Below are positions 30,628 to 34,341 of a stretch of 34,341 bases of DNA, piece after piece; within the stretch, counting starts at the first letter, position 1, and the number at the start of each line of letters is the position of its first letter. The position numbers and the translations under genes are program-made. Below the pieces are notes generated by a model. The model ran no database searches. It was not told the origin of the DNA and saw only the letters and a list, made by a program, of their open reading frames with translations. The stretch is from an uncultured Lachnospiraceae bacterium. Lineage in GTDB: Bacteria > Bacillota > Clostridia > Lachnospirales > Lachnospiraceae. Where the stretch lies: contig CADAKW010000015.1 of assembly GCA_902788645.1 (NCBI GenBank), forward strand, positions 1 through 34,341, given 5' to 3'.

Positions 30628-32441
30628 ATGGCTGATACCAAAAAGAGAAAAAATATTGTGGTATATCTTCCGCAGATATATGCAGAATATGTTTCAGAAC
30701 TGCGTCATTCCATCGAGAGAGTTGGAAGAGAACGGGGATATCGTATGCTGTTTTTTACATGCTTTGGGGATAACAGCAATATAGGTATAGAGGAAGCGAC
30801 CAATATCCGATACGATGAGGGTGAGAGAAGTGTATTTCGGCTGGCAGATCCTGATGCGGCAGATGGTGTGCTGCTTTTGTATGATGCATTTGCCAGATCA
30901 CAGTATGCAGAGATCAATAACCTGATTCAGAATCATTATCATTGTCCAGTGATCAATTTTCGAACCCCTATGGAAGTAGAGCTTGATAATGTACATAATA
31001 TTTATGTGGATGATCGGGAAGCATTTGCAGAAATAATCCGTCATTTTATTGAAAAACATCACTGTACGAAGGTGGATCTTGTAACAGGTCCGCAGGATAA
31101 TCCTCATTCCAGATTCCGTCTGGACATTTATAAGAAGGTGATGGAGGAGAATGAGCTGCCGGTTGAGAAGGAGCGGATCCACTGGGGTAACTTCTGGAAA
31201 AACTGTGGTCAGGGGATTGTGGAGGAGATTCTTTCTTCCGGAAAGGAGCTTCCGGAGGCAATTGTCTGTGCCAATGATTATATGGCAATTTCGGTGATCG
31301 ATGCGTTGAAAATGCATGGGATCAAGGTGCCGGAGCAGATCCTTGTGGCCGGTTATGATGATGTGGCAGAGGGACGTTTTTGTGAGCCATCTATCACGAC
31401 GATACGTCAGCCGATGCGTCAGATGGGGGAGGCAGCAATTGATATGCTGGAACGGATTTGGAATGGAGAAGAGGTCCCGAAGGATACTTATCTGCCGGAG
31501 GAGATTGTATATCGCCAGTCCTGTGGCTGCGGTGCAAACGGCGGTGATGACGACGGCCAGTATGCCACAAAGCTCAGTACAGAGCTGGACAAGGTATTAT
31601 ATCTGGAGACGGCGGCATCGGCTATGGTCACCATGCTTGCCAATGCAAAGGACCTGGAGGCATTTACACAGTGTCTGCATATAAATCCCGTGTCCTGGAG
31701 CCGCAGAGATTCCCGGCGTGTCAGCTGATCCCGGGGGTTTTTGCTCAGGATGAGGATCCGGTTTATATCATACCACTTCATTATCTACAGTATTATATGG
31801 GATATGCGGTTTTGCAGATTGATTATGATCTGGTGTCCAATGTCAATATTAAATCCTGGTTCATTCATCTGGACAGCGCATTGGAAAATTTCCGCATGAA
31901 GCAGCGGCTCCATCAGGTGGCAGATGAGCTGGAGTCTCTTTATGTCAGGGATACGCTCACCGGTTTATACAATCGCCGCGGTCTGGAGAAGTTCGGTGAA
32001 AAGATGTGCGAGGAATGTGTCCGTAATAACGGACAATTCATGATCATGGAGATTGACATAGATGGACTGAAGCAGGTCAATGACCAGTATGGCCATGAGG
32101 AAGGAGATGTCTGCATTACCACCATTGCCAATGCTATGATGTATGCAGCAAAGGACAGAGAGATCTGTATCCGTTCCGGTGGTGATGAATATGTAGTGAT
32201 CGGAAAGGATTACTCCGAAGAAAAAGTAGAGAAGTATATGAAGCGTTTTCAGGAGTTCATTGACAGTGCCAATGAGTCCTTAAACAAACCATATACCATT
32301 GGGGCAAGCCTTGGATATTATATGGGAGTGCCGGATGGCAAACGAACCGTCGAGAATTATCTGAGAATTGCAGATGATAAGATGTATGAAAATAAAAAAA
32401 GAAGAAAGGCAAAATCTCATCCCGGAGTGGAGATCCGGTGA
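30628..32441 (+). pseudogene. LacI-type sensor plus GGDEF diguanylate cyclase, interrupted
   Basis: Two frames carry one gene. Residues 1 to about 305 (from 30628) form a LacI/periplasmic-binding-type sensor: VDLVTGPQDNPHSRFR, IVCANDYMAISVIDALK, ILVAGYDDVAEGRF and TTIRQPMRQMG. This frame stops at 31728. A second frame, open from 31671 to 32441, carries the rest: a helical linker, then DTLTGLYNRRG and the SGGDEYVVI signature of a GGDEF domain, so cyclic-di-GMP synthesis was the ancestral output. No inhibitory RxxD site is seen. The break falls near 31680, where homologues I remember carry about 50 more residues, so a deletion with frameshift is likely. No signal peptide. GTG 31671 has a GGAGG 10 nt upstream, so a separate second protein is possible. 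Confidence 0.7.
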
Positions 32442-32468
32442 TCCCCATTCCGAAGAGAGCAGCAGAGC

Positions 32469-34341
32469 TTAGTCTTCTGCGAGATTTTCCCATTCTTCCA
32501 TAAGAACAAGGAGGCGTTCATCATTGGCTTCCTTTTCTGATGCGAGTTTCTGAAGAAGTGCGATATCTGTTCCGTTTTTTGGATCCGATAACTGTTTTTC
32601 CAGAGACTCGTTTTTTTCTTCCAGTTCAGCGATTTCTTTTTCAACTTTATTCAGTGCATTCTGCTTTTTGCGGAGTCGTGCCTGCTCCTCCTTCTGCTGC
32701 TGCCAGGTAAGCTTGGAGTTGGAAGAGGTATCGGTCGTCCGGTTATCTGTATCGATGGCCGGGGCAGTAAGCTGTGCCTGTTCGTTGGCTTCTTTTTTCT
32801 CCAGATAATAATCATAATTACCAATATAATTGACGAGCTGCTTCTGGGTCAGATCCAGAATACGTGTGGCGGTGCGGTTAATAAAATAACGGTCATGGGA
32901 AACGTATAAAACGGTTCCTTCAAAATGGTTGACGGCACGTTCCAGAATTTCCTTGGAGTCGATGTCCAAATGGTTGGTCGGCTCGTCCAGGATCAGAAAA
33001 TTGGCATCCGACAGCATCAGCTTGGCAAGGGAAACACGTCCCCGTTCGCCGCCGCTGAGCTTGGAGATCTGCTTGCATACATCGTCCTCCGTAAAGAGGA
33101 ATGCAGCGAGAATATTGCGGATCTCGGTATTGGTCATGGTCGGATAATCATCCTGCAGCTCCTCAAAGATCGTCTTTTCTCCGTGAAGTACCTGATGAGC
33201 CTGATCGTAGTAGCCGATCTCCACATTGGTTCCCAGACGCACGGTACCACCGTCGGCCGCCACCAGATTGTTGATGATCTTCAGGATCGTTGTTTTACCG
33301 GAGCCGTTGTCTCCGATGATGGCAACACGTTCTCCACGCTTTAACTCAAAGCTGATGTCCGTAAAAAGGGTCTCTGTATCAAAGGATTTGCTCAGATGTT
33401 CAATGGAGAGCACATCATTACCGCTCTGGATCCTCGGGGAAAACAGAAGGTTCATACGGGTGTTTTCCTCTACCGGTTTCTCCAGACGTTCTATTTTATC
33501 CAGCTGCTTCTCACGGCTTTCGGCGCGTTTGATGGATTTTTCCCGGTTAAAGGATTTTAATTTGGCGATCACGGCTTCCTGATGTTTGATCTCTGCCTGC
33601 TGGTTCATATATTGTTTCATCTGGGTATCCAACATGGCCTGTTTCTTCTCGGAAAACTGGCTGTAATTGCCCTGATAAACGGTTGCCTTATGCTGGCGGA
33701 TCTCCACTACCTTTGTAACGATCTTGTCCAGAAAATAACGGTCATGGGCAACGATGATCACGGCACCGCGGTAGCCGGACAGGTAATTCTCCAGCCAGTG
33801 GATCGCTTTCATGTCCAGATGGTTGGTGGGCTCATCCAGGATGATCAGATCCGGCGAGGTGAGAAGCATCTTACCGAGAGCCACCCGGGTGCGTTCGCCG
33901 CCGGAAAGGGTGAAAACCGGTTTGGAAAACTCTTCCTCGGTAAAGCCGAGACCCTTCAGGACACCGATCAGCTCACTGTGATAAGTATAGCCTCCTGCCA
34001 GCTCGAAGCGGTGACGGAGATTGTCTGCCTTCTGGATCAGTTTTTCCAGCTCCGCTCCCTCGGCGTGGTTCATCTGTTCCGTCGTATCATTCAGCTCCTG
34101 TTCCAGAGCAATGACGTCCTTTTTGGCATCCTGCATTTCCTCCAGAATGGATTTGGCGGAATCAATGTCCTGATTCTGTGCCAGATATCCGATCACGGCA
34201 TCCTTCTGTATGATGATCTCGCCGTCATCTGCCTCATATTCCCCCATGAGTATCTTTAAGAGGGTGGATTTGCCGGAGCCATTGATGCCGACGATGGCTG
34301 TTTTTTCCTGTTCATTTATGTGAAAAGAGATATCATCAAGG
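32469..34341 (-). CDS. ABC-F family ATPase (5' truncated)
   Basis: Soluble protein with two ABC domains and no membrane spans. The frame runs past the window edge, so the N-terminus is missing and about 623 residues are seen. The first cassette shows Walker A GINGSGKST at the edge, signature LSGGERTR and DEPTNHLD. A charged linker (about KQYMNQQAEIKHQEAVIAKL) follows, then the second cassette GDNGSGKTT, LSGGERGR and DEPTNHLD, and a long coiled-coil C-terminus with an Asn/Thr/Ser-rich joint. This order fits YdiF-like ABC-F proteins that act on ribosomes; some ABC-F members give antibiotic resistance, but nothing here points to that. Confidence 0.94.
   Translation of the reverse strand, partial: LDDISFHINEQEKTAIVGINGSGKSTLLKILMGEYEADDGEIIIQKDAVIGYLAQNQDIDSAKSILEEMQDAKKDVIALEQELNDTTEQMNHAEGAELEKLIQKADNLRHRFELAGGYTYHSELIGVLKGLGFTEEEFSKPVFTLSGGERTRVALGKMLLTSPDLIILDEPTNHLDMKAIHWLENYLSGYRGAVIIVAHDRYFLDKIVTKVVEIRQHKATVYQGNYSQFSEKKQAMLDTQMKQYMNQQAEIKHQEAVIAKLKSFNREKSIKRAESREKQLDKIERLEKPVEENTRMNLLFSPRIQSGNDVLSIEHLSKSFDTETLFTDISFELKRGERVAIIGDNGSGKTTILKIINNLVAADGGTVRLGTNVEIGYYDQAHQVLHGEKTIFEELQDDYPTMTNTEIRNILAAFLFTEDDVCKQISKLSGGERGRVSLAKLMLSDANFLILDEPTNHLDIDSKEILERAVNHFEGTVLYVSHDRYFINRTATRILDLTQKQLVNYIGNYDYYLEKKEANEQAQLTAPAIDTDNRTTDTSSNSKLTWQQQKEEQARLRKKQNALNKVEKEIAELEEKNESLEKQLSDPKNGTDIALLQKLASEKEANDERLLVLMEEWENLAED

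Noticed and set aside
33582..34259. A 225-aa plus-strand frame opposite the ABC-F gene
   Set aside because: Antisense shadow; both ABC cassettes on the other strand are unmistakable.
1..34341. CRISPR arrays, insertion sequences, phage modules
   Set aside because: No regularly spaced repeats, transposase, integrase or phage structural gene was found on reading both strands.

Overview
The window looks like chromosome from a spore-forming gut Clostridia, most likely family Lachnospiraceae. This rests on a full-length Spo0A, many consensus sigma-A promoters (TTGACA, 16-18 nt, TATAAT), strong AGGAGG-type ribosome binding sites, moderate-to-low GC, and a gene set typical of that family (YesL-like protein, DUF1015 protein, FliB-like protein, LacI-sensor/GGDEF protein). 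I cannot name the genus. No insertion sequence, phage gene or CRISPR array was seen, and no stretch longer than 300 bases lacks a gene.

Layout. 1-2227 is a polar amino acid ABC importer (binding protein cut by the window edge, permease, ATPase). 2267-4144 holds pyrE, a 50-residue membrane peptide and a FliB-type cysteine-cluster protein. 4301-8441 is a self-contained unit with its own promoter and a very strong terminator: a 25-codon leader ORF, a MinD/ParA-like protein with a degenerate P-loop, and two signal-less right-handed beta-helix proteins with helical N-terminal domains. This is the best candidate for an undescribed system. 8477-9817 (minus) is a CorC/HlyC-type membrane protein. 10055-10639 is a zinc-dependent phospholipase C-like protein behind a hairpin leader. 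10861-12442 is a Zn/Mn-type ABC ATPase and permease with no binding protein.

12579-12650 is tRNA-Gln(CUG) with its own promoter and terminator, followed by a secreted PPC-like protein. asnS (minus) lies back to back with an atypical response regulator, then spo0A, then citrate synthase. 19041-20580 (minus) is a NitT/TauT-type permease and ATPase, again without a binding protein. A low-complexity lipoprotein and a GNAT acetyltransferase converge on a shared hairpin. 21850-27064 is an apparent operon: DUF1015 protein, YesL-family membrane protein, glycogen branching enzyme GlgB and an MscS channel. CorA follows and overlaps tail-to-tail with a purine-salvage pair on the minus strand (amidohydrolase/deaminase, purine nucleoside phosphorylase). 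A sensor-GGDEF gene at 30628-32441 has a consensus promoter but is broken in the middle. The window closes inside an ABC-F ATPase on the minus strand.

Functional themes are nutrient uptake (amino acids, divalent metals, NitT-type substrate), nucleotide metabolism (PyrE, deaminase/PNP), sporulation control (Spo0A), central carbon metabolism (citrate synthase, GlgB) and ion homeostasis (MscS, CorA, CorC-like). Assignments come from reading motifs by eye; no database search was run.
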